In this document: one piece after another, positions 13,247 to 25,877 of the stretch | Numbering within the stretch: the first letter of the stretch is position 1 | How the letters are laid out: each line of letters opens with the position of its first letter | The notes under the pieces: generated by a model | The model's input: the letters and a program-made list of their open reading frames with translations, nothing else | Database searches by the model: none | Told to the model about the DNA's origin: nothing | Translations under genes and position numbers: made by a program | Origin: Scomber scombrus | Lineage: Eukaryota; Chordata; Actinopteri; Scombriformes; Scombridae | DNA length: 64,000 bases | Direction of reading: 5' to 3' | Assembly: GCF_963691925.1 (NCBI RefSeq) | Contig: NC_084974.1 | Coordinates: 12,011,080-12,075,079 of the forward strand

Positions 13247-16200
13247 CTTTCTCCTGTCAAATAAAGACTTTTTTTTTAAACACCAAAAAATAGGATAAAT
13301 GAAGGTCTGCATGCTCTTTCAGATGCAAACATGTGTATGTGAAAATTTTTAATATTGAAAATGAAAAAACAAACACAACTCTTTCTCGTCTTTTTTCTGC
13401 GTTTCTGTGGTGTTGAACATCTAGCAATCCCACGGTTCATGAATCAATATTTTAATCACTGTTCTATATCAGCAGGTGAGGTGTATTAAATTGTAGGTAA
13501 CTGTAATAACAGTACATGTAATTACTTTGTCAGTTTGGGTAAAACCAATCACACCATTGGTTAAAATAATTACAAAAAAGTGTAAAGCTTCATTAAAACT
13601 ATTAAATATTAAGTTTTAATAAAATGATGAGAGGGACCTCTAAACAGTAACAAGCCAGCAGAGAATCATCCCCCAACTCTGCAGCTCTATGTACGTAACC
13701 GTTTTAGCTTTTTCTGAAACTTACTGTTTCGGCCATACAGACTGCACATGCATTGTGTAATTCAGATCAACCCTTTATATACTTGTAAATATATTACATT
13801 GCATGCATATTACAGACTTATTACGAATCAATGATTGAGAAAATGCCACTATTTCAGAAAAAATCATATGTAGTATGTTATCCAAACTATTTCAAAGTAC
13901 AGTCCATTTGTTTGCGCTCTTCCATCTGCCATGCATCAATCTCCATGTTCCTCTCACTGCTCCGATATATTACACAGCCAGGATGGGTAACAGGAGGACA
14001 CACTGTCCTCAGCATCTGGTCAATCAAGAGGTTTTTTGAGTTTCAAAGTTATATTTGTCATCACTCCTGTTCCAGACATGACAGGCTAGAATGGGTAATG
14101 GAGCTGTTACCAGTACAAATAGTCCACTAAATTAGCGTTCCCTGGATACCAATTAGCAATGAACAACCAGCATCAAGAGTAGGGCAGCTGATGTAAGATC
14201 AGCTCGAGCTTCCAAATTAGCGACACTCTGAGAAGTGTCAGGAGTTCTGCTGTAATAGGGCCATTGGTGGGACTCTATCATTCAAACAGACTGAGGGGCA
14301 TCTCAGGTAAACTGCACTTCGAATGAAAATACTCATTTCCGGCTGCTTCATAATAGGAAATTTTAAGTGGCTTTAAAATGCAAAGGGTATAGTGTGACCC
14401 ATTATCCCACTGTGAGGTGTACAGGAAACACCTATGACCATTCACCTTGTCATCTACAATTACACTAAATCAAAAGAAGAAAACTGATGAGCCATTTAAT
14501 TACTGCAGTTATAAGCTTTTCATTCTTTGTCACATTCTCTTGTCCTCTCAACTCTCTACATCTACAAATGAGATCAGGGCAAAGGAAAAGACCAGTGTAA
14601 TCAGTTCGGATTATGCTGCTTCTTTAGCTGAGCCATACATGTATGTGTGTGACACAAGCTCACCCACTCAGGATGAGAAAGATCACTGTGAATCCTCACT
14701 GTACATGCGTGTGAATGGATCCACATCTCTTTCTCCCATTGAGCAGAAACATCACCAGCTTCTCATTCATTCCCCCTCCAACATCTCTTGGAGTTTTATC
14801 TCAGTTTGTCACTAGAGGGCATAAGTACAATTGGGGGCAAAAACTGCAAGAGAATAACCTTCAGAGATGGAGACAATCATGGGTGTAAAAGGATGAACCG
14901 TGGCAGACATCACTTGTGTCACACGTAAAACACATGCAAATATGACTGTGAATTATTTTGAATAAGTGACATGAATGGTGTAAAAATGTTTCCTTATAGC
15001 TTAAAACTCAACCTGCTGGCCCTAGATTATTCACATTTTTCTTCCTTTTTTGGTGTTACATAAATCATTTGCATTCCTAAAGATCCCCTCCAGACATGTA
15101 TTAAGACATTTGAAAATACTCTGCTTGGAATAATAATGTGTGCCTGGTATGTTTTTTCTACCAAAAAGTATAATTATTATGTTAAAATCCTAAACAAAAC
15201 AAAAAAATTACAGCTATGTCTTCATTTTTTAAAATCCAGAATCTATAAATATGTAAATATATTCAATTTTTATAAGCTGAACCACTGGACACAAGATGTC
15301 CATTCTCAGTGTTTGTGTACTGGAGGCTTCAAATTTCCAATTCACACTTGAGTAAGTTCAATATTGGAGCAGGATTGGCTTCCAAACTAGTTGTAATGTC
15401 ACAAATCATGCTCAAAGGCGCAACCGTTTGAATCTGATTTTAAGCACAGATAAACTTTTCGGTTTCGGCATATGAATGCGAAGGCAGCCTCCTAGTGTCA
15501 AACTCTATATGTCATTTTGCACAGTGATGCATGTACAAGAAAAAAAACACATTTTTGACTGAATGGGAACTTTAAGTTTCTCTCAAAACATTTGTGTTAT
15601 CAAATTGATTATTACGGCTGCAGCTCACTTTTGATATGGAATTATGTCCCACTGTTTCTGTGATTACAAATATAGTACATAGTACATATAGTAGATGATA
15701 TGAATACTATGTCTGTATTAACCCTTTATTTGTGGAAAATGTTCTGTCAAATTAGTGTGACATATAAAAGTGCACTGATTTTGGGTCGATACCCATAACT
15801 TAAAATTTAGTAGCCTAATGCTGAAGACTGAGCAAAGTGCCACAGTATTATATAAAATATAAGTATATTAAAACGATTTTAAGTACAGTGCTAGTATTTT
15901 ATATTTAGGAATACACAATTCAGTTTAAAAATGCATAATTTCTTCAATCTGTCTGTTATCTATAAGGTTATGGTGTAGCAGTTTGTAGACTAATCCTGAA
16001 AGCACAGTTCTCTCCTACAACTATAAAGATAACATAACATACACATCTTTGCACTGGCACATTGAAAATGCACCAGATTATGACATGCCGATTTATAGAG
16101 ATCATCAAAACCTATGCCCATTCACAAACCCGAAATAAAGGTTTATTAATAAAAAACTGAACGGCCTTCTTTTTTTTTTTAAACAACAAAAAAAAACAAC

Positions 16201-16659
16201 AACATGTGTTCCAAAAGCTGAAATCTGTGCTATTTTGGGATGTGAGTCAAGTTGGATAACAAACAGAGATGTGCTTGAAGTGCCAAGTTAGCTCACTGAA
16301 CCAGCATTCAAAGGCAGAGCACATCCACCTAATTCATATTTGAGGTTTATACGTCCCATCCAGGTAATTATCATGGATCATATTATTAACATCTCCCTTA
16401 TCAATACCACTTCCCCTCCAACCAAAAAAGTGCAGGTGGTTACCAGAACCTCCCTTTACAACTGGGAAAGCTTAATTTCATTTTAAAAGCAATAATCAGA
16501 ACATGCAACACAAGATGAGGTTCTTATAAGGACACACTTGCATCAAATTTGGCACCATAATGTGCGAAGTTTGAGAACACGTGCACCACACTACTGGCCA
16601 GCACTCAGGATAAGCCGAGGCTTTCAAAATATTTAGATGTGACCTCACACCTAAGCATG

Positions 16660-16700
16660 CACACACACGCACACACACACGCACACACGCAGGCACACAG
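16660..16700. repeat. Short CA/CG-rich repeat
   Basis: CACACGCACACACAC-type short imperfect repeat in the 3' flank of the exon. Minor. Confidence 0.7.
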
Positions 16701-17113
16701 CATAGCCTACTAAAGTGCACCATCCATGTTCTTATCAGTAGCACAAACACAGCGCGCAGCACAGTGATTAAACCAGCAGCAGTGTCAGAGCGAAGGTGGT
16801 TCGCAGGGTGAGGATGTTGCAATTCAAAATCATAACAGAAATGCAGATGGAGCTAATCTGAGAGGTTAATCCTGAACTGGAATGTTCGATCATGAAAGTG
16901 TGGCCTACAACAAATCGTTTGTATAACAATAATAAAGCTTATTATTACGATTCCTGTTATCCGTGGCGATCCTTTGTTTGCGCGTAAAGCTGTCACACAT
17001 GCAATCAGAGACAGAGATGATGCCAAAAAGCGTTATAGGCCCTCTGTAGTTAGAAGGTCATAAGCAAAGCTGCATTCACAATGATCTGGTTCAAACGTCC
17101 AAAGTTGGACATG

Positions 17114-17122
17114 TCCTACCTG
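17114..17122 (-). other. pde3a: Splice donor of exon 1
   Basis: On the minus strand the exon ends CAG and the intron begins GTAGGA. Positions +1, +2, +3 and +5 fit the vertebrate donor consensus; +4 does not. The junction falls where PDE3A similarity stops (after CIPRDQ) and leaves a phase 0 intron. In human PDE3A, as I recall, the first exon also ends after the matching CIPREQ segment. Confidence 0.85.
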
Positions 17123-18025
17123 GTCCCGCGGAATGCAAGGCAGCGAAGTCCTGCGGTGGGACTTGCTGTTGCTCTGACTGTGAGCCATCATTTCCGAGGC
17201 CGCTATGGAGCTGGACCTCCGTCTCCTTTTGAAGACAGGGATGTCCTCCTCCTTCGCCCCGGTCACAGACCCACAGCACCCCGTCCCGCTGGTCCCTGAG
17301 GCCGGCAGGAGCCGGTCAGCATACCTCGCAAGCAAAACCCCCAGCAGCCCCAGCAGGTAGGCCAGGTAGGGTCTCCAGCTGGCCCGGACTCTGCTCAGAG
17401 ATACGAGGGAGACGGCCCTAATGACGCTAATGAAGACCAGGATGGACACTCCCTGACCCAGCCGGACGACCAGCAGAGCCCCGCTGCCCAGGCAGCCGAG
17501 GACTACCAGGGTTGCGGGGAGGGACAGCAGCTGCTCCTCGGTGCCGGGCAGGAGGGACTGTGCCGCGGCTTCACCCAAGTTGCACACCGCTAATAGAAAA
17601 ACCGCGTTACGGATGAGAACCCCGCAGCGAATCAGATACAGTCCGACCCAGAAGAAGGCACATACGAGTGTAAACACGGGGGAGACGCAGTAGCACGCAG
17701 TAAGAAGCAGCTCCACAGCACAGCCCGCCGCGAAATGAAGACGAGAGTCGGACCTGCTACTATTTCTGTTGCTGCCGTCTGCATCCCAGTAGACCAATCT
17801 GAGCAGCAGAGCGAGAATAACGGAGACTGAGGCAATGCAGACCGCAGACGACACTCGTCGGCAAGTCCATGTCACGGCGAGTCTCAGCCACGACTGGCTC
17901 CCTGCGTCCTGGTACAACGGGGTGACACATGTCTTCACGTAGCCGTTGCGCTCCAACGCTGCCCGGGGGTATTTTTCATGAGCGCTTCTTGATGAACCTC
18001 TGTCGCTGTCTGCCTCCAAGGCCAT
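17120..18025 (-). CDS. pde3a: First coding exon of a PDE3A-type cGMP-inhibited cyclic nucleotide phosphodiesterase (partial, N-terminal 302 residues)
   Basis: PDE3 enzymes hydrolyse cAMP, are inhibited by cGMP, and attach to intracellular membranes through an N-terminal hydrophobic region. This exon encodes that region only. Six to seven hydrophobic stretches lie at about residues 59-79, 98-113, 116-135, 139-158, 168-187, 191-210 and 219-237. They are followed by a basic segment (KEEDIPVFKRRRRSSS, about 258-273) and by SKSHRRTSLPCIPRDQ (287-302). Both basic segments match PDE3A as I remember it far better than PDE3B. RRRRSSS and RRTS are kinase-type sites, equivalent to known PKA/PKB/PKC sites in PDE3. 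The ATG at 18025 has a purine at -3 and G at +4, and an in-frame TGA lies three codons upstream, so the start is firm. The open frame runs 28 codons past residue 302, but similarity ends exactly at CAG|GTAGGA, so that tail is intron. The exon is 906 bp and ends in phase 0. The catalytic HD domain is outside the window. Confidence 0.93.
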
Positions 18026-18410
18026 CTCTATCACTCAAGGGAGAAAGCTGCAGCTGACCGTCCGGCAAAAATAATAGATTTGTTAGTCACTGTGTGAATG
18101 TCTCAGCCTACATGTTCCACCAATAATTCCCGCGATAATGCATTTTGTCTGTGCAACATCTAACAGACGACCCCCCCAAAATAATAGCACTGGTCACAAA
18201 TGTTTGCCTCCCAAACACAAGTTCAATAAGTGACAATGCAAGGTATTAGTTTTTTAAATGCCAAATGATGGGGCTCGCAACTTTTCCTTCAGTTTTGTGG
18301 TTGAGAACTTCATCATTACATTTGGTCCACTATTGAGTTGCCCCCTAGTAGTGAACCAAAAAAGCAACCCCTGGCGTTTCACACATCTAGGCCACTGCCT
18401 TCACTCCTCC

Positions 18411-18502
<92 letters not shown>

Positions 18503-18700
18503 CCTCCTCCCAGTATAGAGACTCGCTTCTTTTTTTTTGTGCCGCTCCGGTGATTCCTCCGTCACGTTTCAGCTCTCTCTTCCCCTCTTGTTTCTGCTCA
18601 TTCTGCGGGGCTGCAGTCTGCCTTGGATGTGACTCAGTTCACAGTGGATGGATGCCATGTTTACATGAAGATTTCCTGGCTTGTTCCGTAAAATGGAGAA
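18026..18700 (-). promoter_or_regulatory. pde3a: 5' leader and promoter-proximal region of pde3a
   Basis: This lies immediately upstream of the ATG. The proximal 400 bp has no convincing TATA box. Further out are the 85-bp CT/GA tract (18415-18499), a CRE-like half-site (CGTCAC, 18560-18565), a perfect AP-1 heptamer TGACTCA (18630-18636) and a FOX-type TGTTTAC (18658-18664). The coding exon is clearly GC- and CpG-rich compared with its AT-rich surroundings, as expected for a CpG-island-type first exon. The transcription start cannot be fixed from sequence. Short motifs like these also occur by chance, so a regulatory role is inferred. Confidence 0.5.
18415..18499. repeat. (CT)n/(GA)n tract upstream of pde3a
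   Basis: An almost pure 85-bp CT run, which reads as GA on the gene's sense strand, 390-474 bp before the start codon. Long homopurine-homopyrimidine tracts can form triplex DNA and can bind GAGA-type factors. It is likely length-polymorphic. Confidence 0.95.
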
Positions 18701-20743
18701 GCCCATTAGGAGAATCAACTATAATAATCCTGTAATACATTTTAGAGGTACACTATACACTACAATGACAGGACACCAAATAGGGACGTTGTAGGCCTAC
18801 TACCACAAATATTTCAACAGCAAAATGTATCATTTGCATCATCACTCAAAAGTCACCTGTCAAAACACTTTGCAATATAGGAAACTTATTTAATGACTGT
18901 ATTATTTGTTTATTATATGTATTCTTTAATAGAAGCGGAAACGCCATAAATTGAAATGCATAACCCTGTAAACAAAGAGAAGAATTTAGCCCTCGTAATA
19001 ATCTTGCTATTCCTTATTTATTTATTTATTTTCAGGATTAAAATCCTAAATTACATCATCCTCTGCCTCCTGTGAGGCAGACTGGTCTAGGACAAGTTAG
19101 CAGCCTTCACCTGTGTGCCCTACATGTTATGAGAGGATTTAAAAGATGTCCTGCAATCACACAAAGCTATTTTAAGTCTGTTCATCTTTTCCAGCAGTGG
19201 AAAGAATCATGTGAATTTGTTCTTTAGAAGTAAAAGTACGATAGATGCTGTTGCTGAAAAAGAAGTCAGAATATCTATCTGTGCAGGTTGGCAGGTTTCA
19301 ATGTAACATATAGGAACGGTGTTATTACGGTGGTGTTACACAACATAGGTCAATGCAATCAGCCAAGTCTAATCAGGGTATAAATCTCATGCTTTAGTCA
19401 TCTCATCACAATGGACAGTGGACTTTTTCCAGTAAAAAATGTCGATTCATATTCAAGCTATCTAGGTAACCTGGTTTGGATGTCAGAGGGGTCAAGAGAG
19501 GACAGTTTAATGCACAAAAGGCCAAAAAGTTACAATATTTTGTTTATTTGTACATTTTAATACAACGTGGCTGCTTTCTCTCGTGAAAAGTTCCTGACAT
19601 TTGAGTGATGGAAGAATTTTCAGAGGACATAAAGTGAGACACCAATACACACTTTAAAAAATAGAAGTAATAGGTCTTTGCTAACTTAACTGTACTATAG
19701 CTCAGTAGGCCTACGTGGTGGCTTGCAGGTGCATGACAAGAGAGGACTTGGTTCAGTCCTGCAGGGTTCAGTCATAAAACACATGTTGTAAATCAAATTT
19801 TGGCAAAGGTAGACCATGATAATAACATTCTCTGACCTTTGCCCCCGGAGACGTTGTCCAGACCCGCTACTTCAGTTGTGCTGAGGAAGTGTTGTAACAG
19901 TGTCATTTATCATTGTGAAGTGCTTGAAGAGAAGGGGATGTGTGTTTCTTTTTTGGCTTTCATCTGGTTATCTCTACATGGTGGTTTACACAATCCCAGA
20001 CACTTATACAGCCTCCTGATGGCATATATCTACACTGTCACTAAATGTAAAAGGTTCACTTTATGTTCTGGCAAGTCAGAGTGGATGACAGGACTTCTGC
20101 ACAAAAAGTTCCCCTATGCGTGTATGGTGTATTACAGGACATACTGTATGTTGTAGCTGTACCATTTGACTGACAATTTTCACTGACTAAAGACTCACAG
20201 AAACAGAAATTTTGGTTTGTATAGGTCCACAGGGTTTGATTTTGAGCTTAGTAGTAAGTTTTATTACTAGTTAGTTTGATTATTTCTGTTGCTGATAAGA
20301 GGACACACAGACAATACCAGGTTACACAGAACCAGAGAGTACATTTTATTAAAACAAATTAAAAAAAAAAAAAAATGAAAAATCTGTTGCCTGAAAGAAT
20401 TAATGTATTTTAAGTTTAGACCCACCATCGTTTGTTGGGTACGAAGAGAAGACAAAGCAAGCAATTTAACAGCAACTGAGCATGTCTTTGTTGACCTCCA
20501 GTGATGTACTAGCATACTCCATGTGTCAGTTCACTGTCACATAATTGTTGGGTGTGGTTTCAGGTGCAAGAGACTTGAAACTTTCAACCAGAGGCTGCAC
20601 AGATACCTGAGACAGCTAAGATTACTAAGTCAAAGCATCATTTGCATCAAAGCACCTAAAGCAGTTTAGCCATGATCCAAAAAGTAACAATTTCAGTAAA
20701 AATGTTTTACCTTTAAATAAGCTATTTTCAGGATTAAAAGATT

Positions 20744-20774
20744 CCCCCCCCCCCCCCCCCCCCCCCCCCCCACC

Positions 20775-20823
<49 letters not shown>
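20744..20823. repeat. (C)28 homopolymer joined to (CA)n
   Basis: 28 consecutive C (20744-20771), a short CACCCCC step, then CA units to about 20823. Long C/G homopolymers are unstable and error-prone in sequencing, so the exact length is uncertain. Confidence 0.93.
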
Positions 20824-20824
<1 letters not shown>

Positions 20825-23800
20825 AGTTTACCAGTTTTCTTCCTGGACACATGGCTCCCATTTATTGTAACAAAATGAATAAAAAGTACACAAAGTGTAC
20901 AAATAGTATAATTCAGCCAGAATTTTCAAAACACTGCCAGTTTCCAAATTATGGGGGTGACTCATAATGATAACAGTTTTTAATGTTGTTATGGTTGACT
21001 AATTAGCTTTGTTGTGGCTCACTTATACCTTTGGGCTCTGCACAGAGTGAGAGAGAAAGCGAGAGAAGCAGCATTAAACATTTTAAAAGTCTAAAAATAC
21101 ACCTCACACACACCACACACACAAAAGGACACAGAGAGGACTGTTACAGGGTTGTGAGCTAATTCTAATCACCGATGAGGAGATAATGATGAACAGGTTT
21201 TTATTTCTGTACTTTTCTCTCTTTTTCTGCTATTATCTTTTCTCTTGTCTTCTCTCTTCACCTGTTGTTTTAGCACAAAACACGTCAGTTCATGCATCTT
21301 CCAACTGCTGCCAATGAGTCAAAATTTCCAGCTGACTCTCACACATACAAAGATACACCCACACACCCATAATGCGTTGTTACACATCATTGTGTTTTAT
21401 CTTGTTGCTGTGAAAATATAAACTCAAACTGAGCGTGTCACTGCCTTTGGTTTATCCCCAAGTTATACACATGTGTACAATTTACAGCCCTGTCCTACTG
21501 TATGTGCCATTAAATAAACGGCTTTGTTTACCTTTTTTTAATAATGGCACATGAAGCTATTTATCATGTTCTGACACACTGGGCCAGAGCGACGTCATTG
21601 GCCAGCTGTTTGGCTGCCAGGGACAACAGACTGCCTGTGCCTGTTGAAGGAGAGCGCAGGCTATGCTGCTGCTGCTGTGTGTACATGTGCCACTGACTCC
21701 ATGAGTTTGAGTATATGTGCAAATGTGAGGAGAGAGGAGGGACTGTGTCTCTGGGGGCTGTTTAGCAGTGAGATGACTGTTCTCTCTCACTTCTTCCCTC
21801 TGCCTCTCCATGTTTTGCTAAACACCATAAATGTTATTTGAAGGTGCTGCTATGACCCTCTTCTGCTCCAAGGGGGAAACTTTACGCAAGCCTGTGGTGC
21901 AGTGACCAAATCCAATCGCGAAACAGAAACAGAACCCAATAAATTCCCCCAAAACTTTATAGTTTAATTTCAAATCAGGAGAGCCTGTATTCCAAGGACA
22001 TTCGACATTCAACTGCTCTAAACAACGAACACCAAATTAGATCATCTGTGGATGTCACAAGTAGAGCTGAGTTTGATCATATAGTATAAGACGCACCTCT
22101 TATATGATGCTTGATGCTGGAGTGTGGGATTTAAGATGCATGGAAAAATACATCTGTATACTACTGTTTGTCTGTGGAAGTAAAATTTCGAAAGTGCAGT
22201 GCAACTTTTAGGCCATCCTCCCAAGCCAACTATTTTTTTAAATGCACACAAATAACATCTGAAAGGTCTTGTAGGACTTCATATAACCAAAACAATGTGC
22301 ATTTTACAATGCTTGCAACAAGAGTTAATGTAATGTACAGGGACTAAAGGCTTTGTTGTAAGCCTTTGCTGCTACAGTATTACAGTAGGGGCCATTATTC
22401 ATTTATTGCTTTTATTCTCTATCAGTGACAAAGGAAAAATAATTAAGGTCTTTGCTAATTTTAACTGGTGACTGAAAAGGGAGAAACTCATCATTTCAGG
22501 ATGGAGTGAATAACTGATACATCTCAGCAAGAATTACAGTAATATATCATGTCATCTTCCTTTTGGCTTGGCACCGAAATGTGTTGTGATGCCGGTCATT
22601 TGCTTGTAGCATCTTTCATCTTTCAGTAGCTGAAAATGTACAGGATGCAAAACTGACAGCATGAAGAAAAGTTAGTCTCAAGAGCCAGAAATCTGTTGTT
22701 CTATCTCTTTCATTGTTTTGTCATAGTTTCTCCACTTCACTGCTTCAGTCTGTCTACTGTAATTAAAAACTTGCCAACAATGGTTAAATTAATTAGCTGG
22801 AGTGCTAAGATCCACACTGAGAGCTTTGGAGGAAGATCTTCCTAAGGGCCTCAATTAATGTCAGTAATCAGTAGGAAACATCAACTGAATTGCAAATGAT
22901 ATAGGAAGCTATGGAACGCCTCTGCATTAGCTAATCAATACTGCCTCACATCAGTTCCAGGAAAGCAAAAGACATAAATGCACTGAGAGAGCACATGGTA
23001 ACCACATACAGACTGCAAGACAAACAGGAGTCTTGGTGTAATAAGAAATTTCATTGTCATAATTCAGCTGGTAGGGCATTGTACACACTAGTTTCTTACA
23101 TCTTTAAAACCCAATGCCTTTATAAATTTAACTTGAAAATAACAGGAAAAAAGCCTTATCTCTCTGAGGAATGAGGTGACATTTTAACATCGCATTTATG
23201 CTTTGGCTTTCAGGCTAAGCAGATTTGTTATTATTGTTATTAAAATGATTATTACCTGATTACAGTGAACAATCGACCGCTGTTACATCACCAAAAATCC
23301 ACCAAAGACTTTTTCATATTTAATATAAAGCTTAATTATTGTTATGTCCTCCCAAAGTCATGTACTACAATCTAAAAGTTAGACATCTACAGTACTTAAC
23401 ACTTTATTTTTTAACCTCATGAAATCTAAATCTAGCTGAGATACCTGCAATTATGCCGTTGTCTCTTAAATGGCAAAATAATGTAAAATTACTGGATGGG
23501 ATCACTACCAAACAATTCAATTCATTTGATTCAATGTTATTTGAGGGAACTTTACTAAACAAGAGTGTATCAAAATGACGTTGATATACATACATGCAAT
23601 ACCTCAGCCCACATCCTGCACTCACACATACACACACACCCAGTCTAGCTCTGGCTTTGCTTAATTGTTACCATGTGATGGATTAGAAGTTGTTCATGAG
23701 TTGGCACAGAAGAAAATGAACCATACCGTGTTTGTTGCTCTCCGACACGGATAAATCTCCAACAGTGGCCTGTTCACACCAGTAATGACTTGGAACATTT

Positions 23801-23832
23801 AGCTCAAATACACCCGTCTTACAAGGTTTGTA

Positions 23833-23834
<2 letters not shown>

Positions 23835-23887
<53 letters not shown>

Positions 23888-23901
23888 GTGTGTGTGCGTG
23901 C

Positions 23902-23957
<56 letters not shown>
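23835..23957. repeat. (TG)n microsatellite with CG steps
   Basis: About 123 bp of TG units interrupted by TGCGTG steps around 23882-23906. Fully alternating purine-pyrimidine. Confidence 0.97.
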
Positions 23958-23959
<2 letters not shown>

Positions 23960-24895
23960 ACAAAGTGGAAAGAGAAATATATTCCTTATTATGAAATGTG
24001 CATTTAAGTTTTCTTGTGTTTTAGAAAACATGTAATAAATCTGTGGCTCCAGCAGAAAAGCTATAATATAATCTGTGCAACCTTTTCTTTTTAACTGAAA
24101 CAGACATCCAATCTAACAAAGGCTCCTGTTGCTCCCTGATCTCATCAGACCAGATCAGGAAATGCAACCAAACCAGTAAGTCCCTGCTGGTCATATTATA
24201 AAGAGTCTCTTAACTGGGTAGCAGGATGGCATTGCGTCAACAGTGTGATAAGCTGTGTCTGCTAACCCTTCAGGAATCCATGGGTAAAAACATTCTTATC
24301 AAGGCTGTGATAGCGGCGTCAGTGTGCCTGTGTGTCTGCATGTGTGTGTATTAAAAACTCAGGTAAGAGTCAAATGCCTGGGAACACAAAAGGGCTAGCA
24401 TGCGAGAAATTCAGAGCACTCCTATACCATATATGTATGAGGTAGTATATATGTACGTTCCTGCCGTATGTCGACAATGAGTACTCAACCATTCCTTTAT
24501 ATGTATGCATAGAACTCTGTGACCTCAAGATACTGTGATATCAGGAGTTGGTACCTGCGCTTCAGTGCCGGTCTCAGTCCAATTTATTTGCACACGATCC
24601 CTCCGTTCTTCTATGTCTCTCTTTTTCACAACTGCCACCTCTGGCTAACCCTTTTTCACTGTGTTTGTCCAGCTAACTACCAACCACCGCAATCCACTGG
24701 GATAACACACACACTAACACACATATAGATGTACACAAAGAAGGGCTACCCTTCCCACTACGCTTTACAAATCCCACTTAAACAGAACAAATATAAAGCC
24801 TTACCCGATGTGAGCATAGAGATGAGAGGGTGTGAGGTGTGACTGCCTACAGAAAATACCAATGAATTATATAGAAAGGCCTGATGTTAGGAATA

Positions 24896-25877
24896 CACTG
24901 TAAAAAATGTCCATAGAATTAACACTGAAATGCTGTAAAATGATGACATCAAAAACCTGTAAATGGAAATTCAATGGAGCATTGTTTACTTTACAATAAT
25001 ATTTTTTAAAATACTAAAACAAACATAACTGTTAATTTAAAAGAAAGAATGTTAAAAAAAAAACACATTTCTTTGTGGAAATGACCTATTATTGTAGTTT
25101 AAACCCAGAAAAAACGTAATACAAAAAGCAATATAATGCAGTTTAAATGACAACATGAAAGTGTTAAAATAACATTATTTGTAGATTTTGAGGGGAATTT
25201 ATGGAAAAATTTAGTTAAACAACTTATATTGTGGCATGAAATATCTTATAATCTTATAATATCTTATATCCTACTGTATATATCTTACAATGAGGCTTTT
25301 GCGGTTAAATAATGTTGTTTGTTTGGTATTTTTTAATGAAATAGAATTCTATGTACAATAAGCAACAGCTAAAATCAGGCGGCATGGTGGTGTAGTGGTT
25401 TGCACTGTCACCTCACAGCAAGAGGGTTCTAGGTTCACCCTTCTGTGTGGTACTCCGGGTACTCCAGCTTTCTCCCACAGATTACAGTTTATCTTAATTG
25501 GTCATTGCAAATTGCCTGTGAGTGTGAATGTAGGTCTCTGCTCTCTGGAACAGACTGGTGACCTGTCCAGGGTGGATGCCGTCTCTCGCCCAATGACAGC
25601 TGGTATTGACTCCAGCCCCTCTGTGACCCTCTAGAGAGGATAAGCAGTATGGATGTTTTGATGTAAATTGGTTTAATAATTGGTCATGCTAATTCAGCAG
25701 AAATCCAATGTTGAATTTACGGGATTAAATTGTAAGATTATACCATTTTTAACTGTTTTTTTACAGGTTGTTTTTTACAGATGGATACAGTTTTCCCTTA
25801 CTTTTTACAGAATTATTCTGGCAACCACAGCTGGCCAGTTTTTTCCCGTAAACATGGTGGGAATTTTTTTTACAGTG
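24896..25877. mobile_element. Non-autonomous DNA transposon (MITE) with CACTGTAAAAAA termini
   Basis: The left end CACTGTAAAAAATGTCC (24896) mirrors the right end GGAATTTTTTTTACAGTG (to 25877). Both ends are flanked by TA (24894-24895, 25878-25879), which suggests a TA target duplication as made by Tc1/mariner-type transposases. The arms are rich in TGTAAAA on the left and TTTTACAG on the right. No coding sequence. The middle is interrupted by a SINE-like sequence (about 25377-25660). Confidence 0.75.
25377..25660 (+). mobile_element. tRNA-derived SINE-like insertion nested in the MITE
   Basis: Starts GGCGGCATGGTGGTGTAGTGG, with an A-box-like TGGTGTAGTGG at 25388-25398 and a degenerate B-box (AGGTTCACCC, 25431-25440). 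The body contains CTCCGGGTACTCCAGC, GACCTGTCCAGGGTGGATGC and CTCTCGCCCAATGACAGCTG and ends in GGATAAGCAGTATGGATG. I recognise this as a very common teleost repeat. Being inside the MITE arms it should be the younger insertion. No clear target duplication was found. Confidence 0.75.

Larger units (their letters stand above)
18740..24890. other. Intergenic DNA upstream of pde3a, no gene seen
   Basis: AT-rich sequence with two large simple repeats (listed separately). The open frames are short or low-complexity and none resembles a known protein or has convincing exon borders. Confidence 0.6.

Noticed and set aside
12861..13250. One complete hAT element spanning the CAGGAGTTCCCAACC terminus to the SINE-like fragment
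   Set aside because: No inverted right end or target duplication was found.
17033..17119. 28-residue extension after CIPRDQ
   Set aside because: It follows a CAG|GTAGGA donor, has no PDE3 similarity and is intronic read-through.
18026..18034. Earlier start adding MIE before MALEADS
   Set aside because: The first codon would be GTG, not ATG, directly after an in-frame TGA; the ATG at 18025 has good context.
25377..25445. tRNA gene from A- and B-box-like motifs
   Set aside because: The cloverleaf cannot be formed; the motifs belong to a SINE-like repeat.
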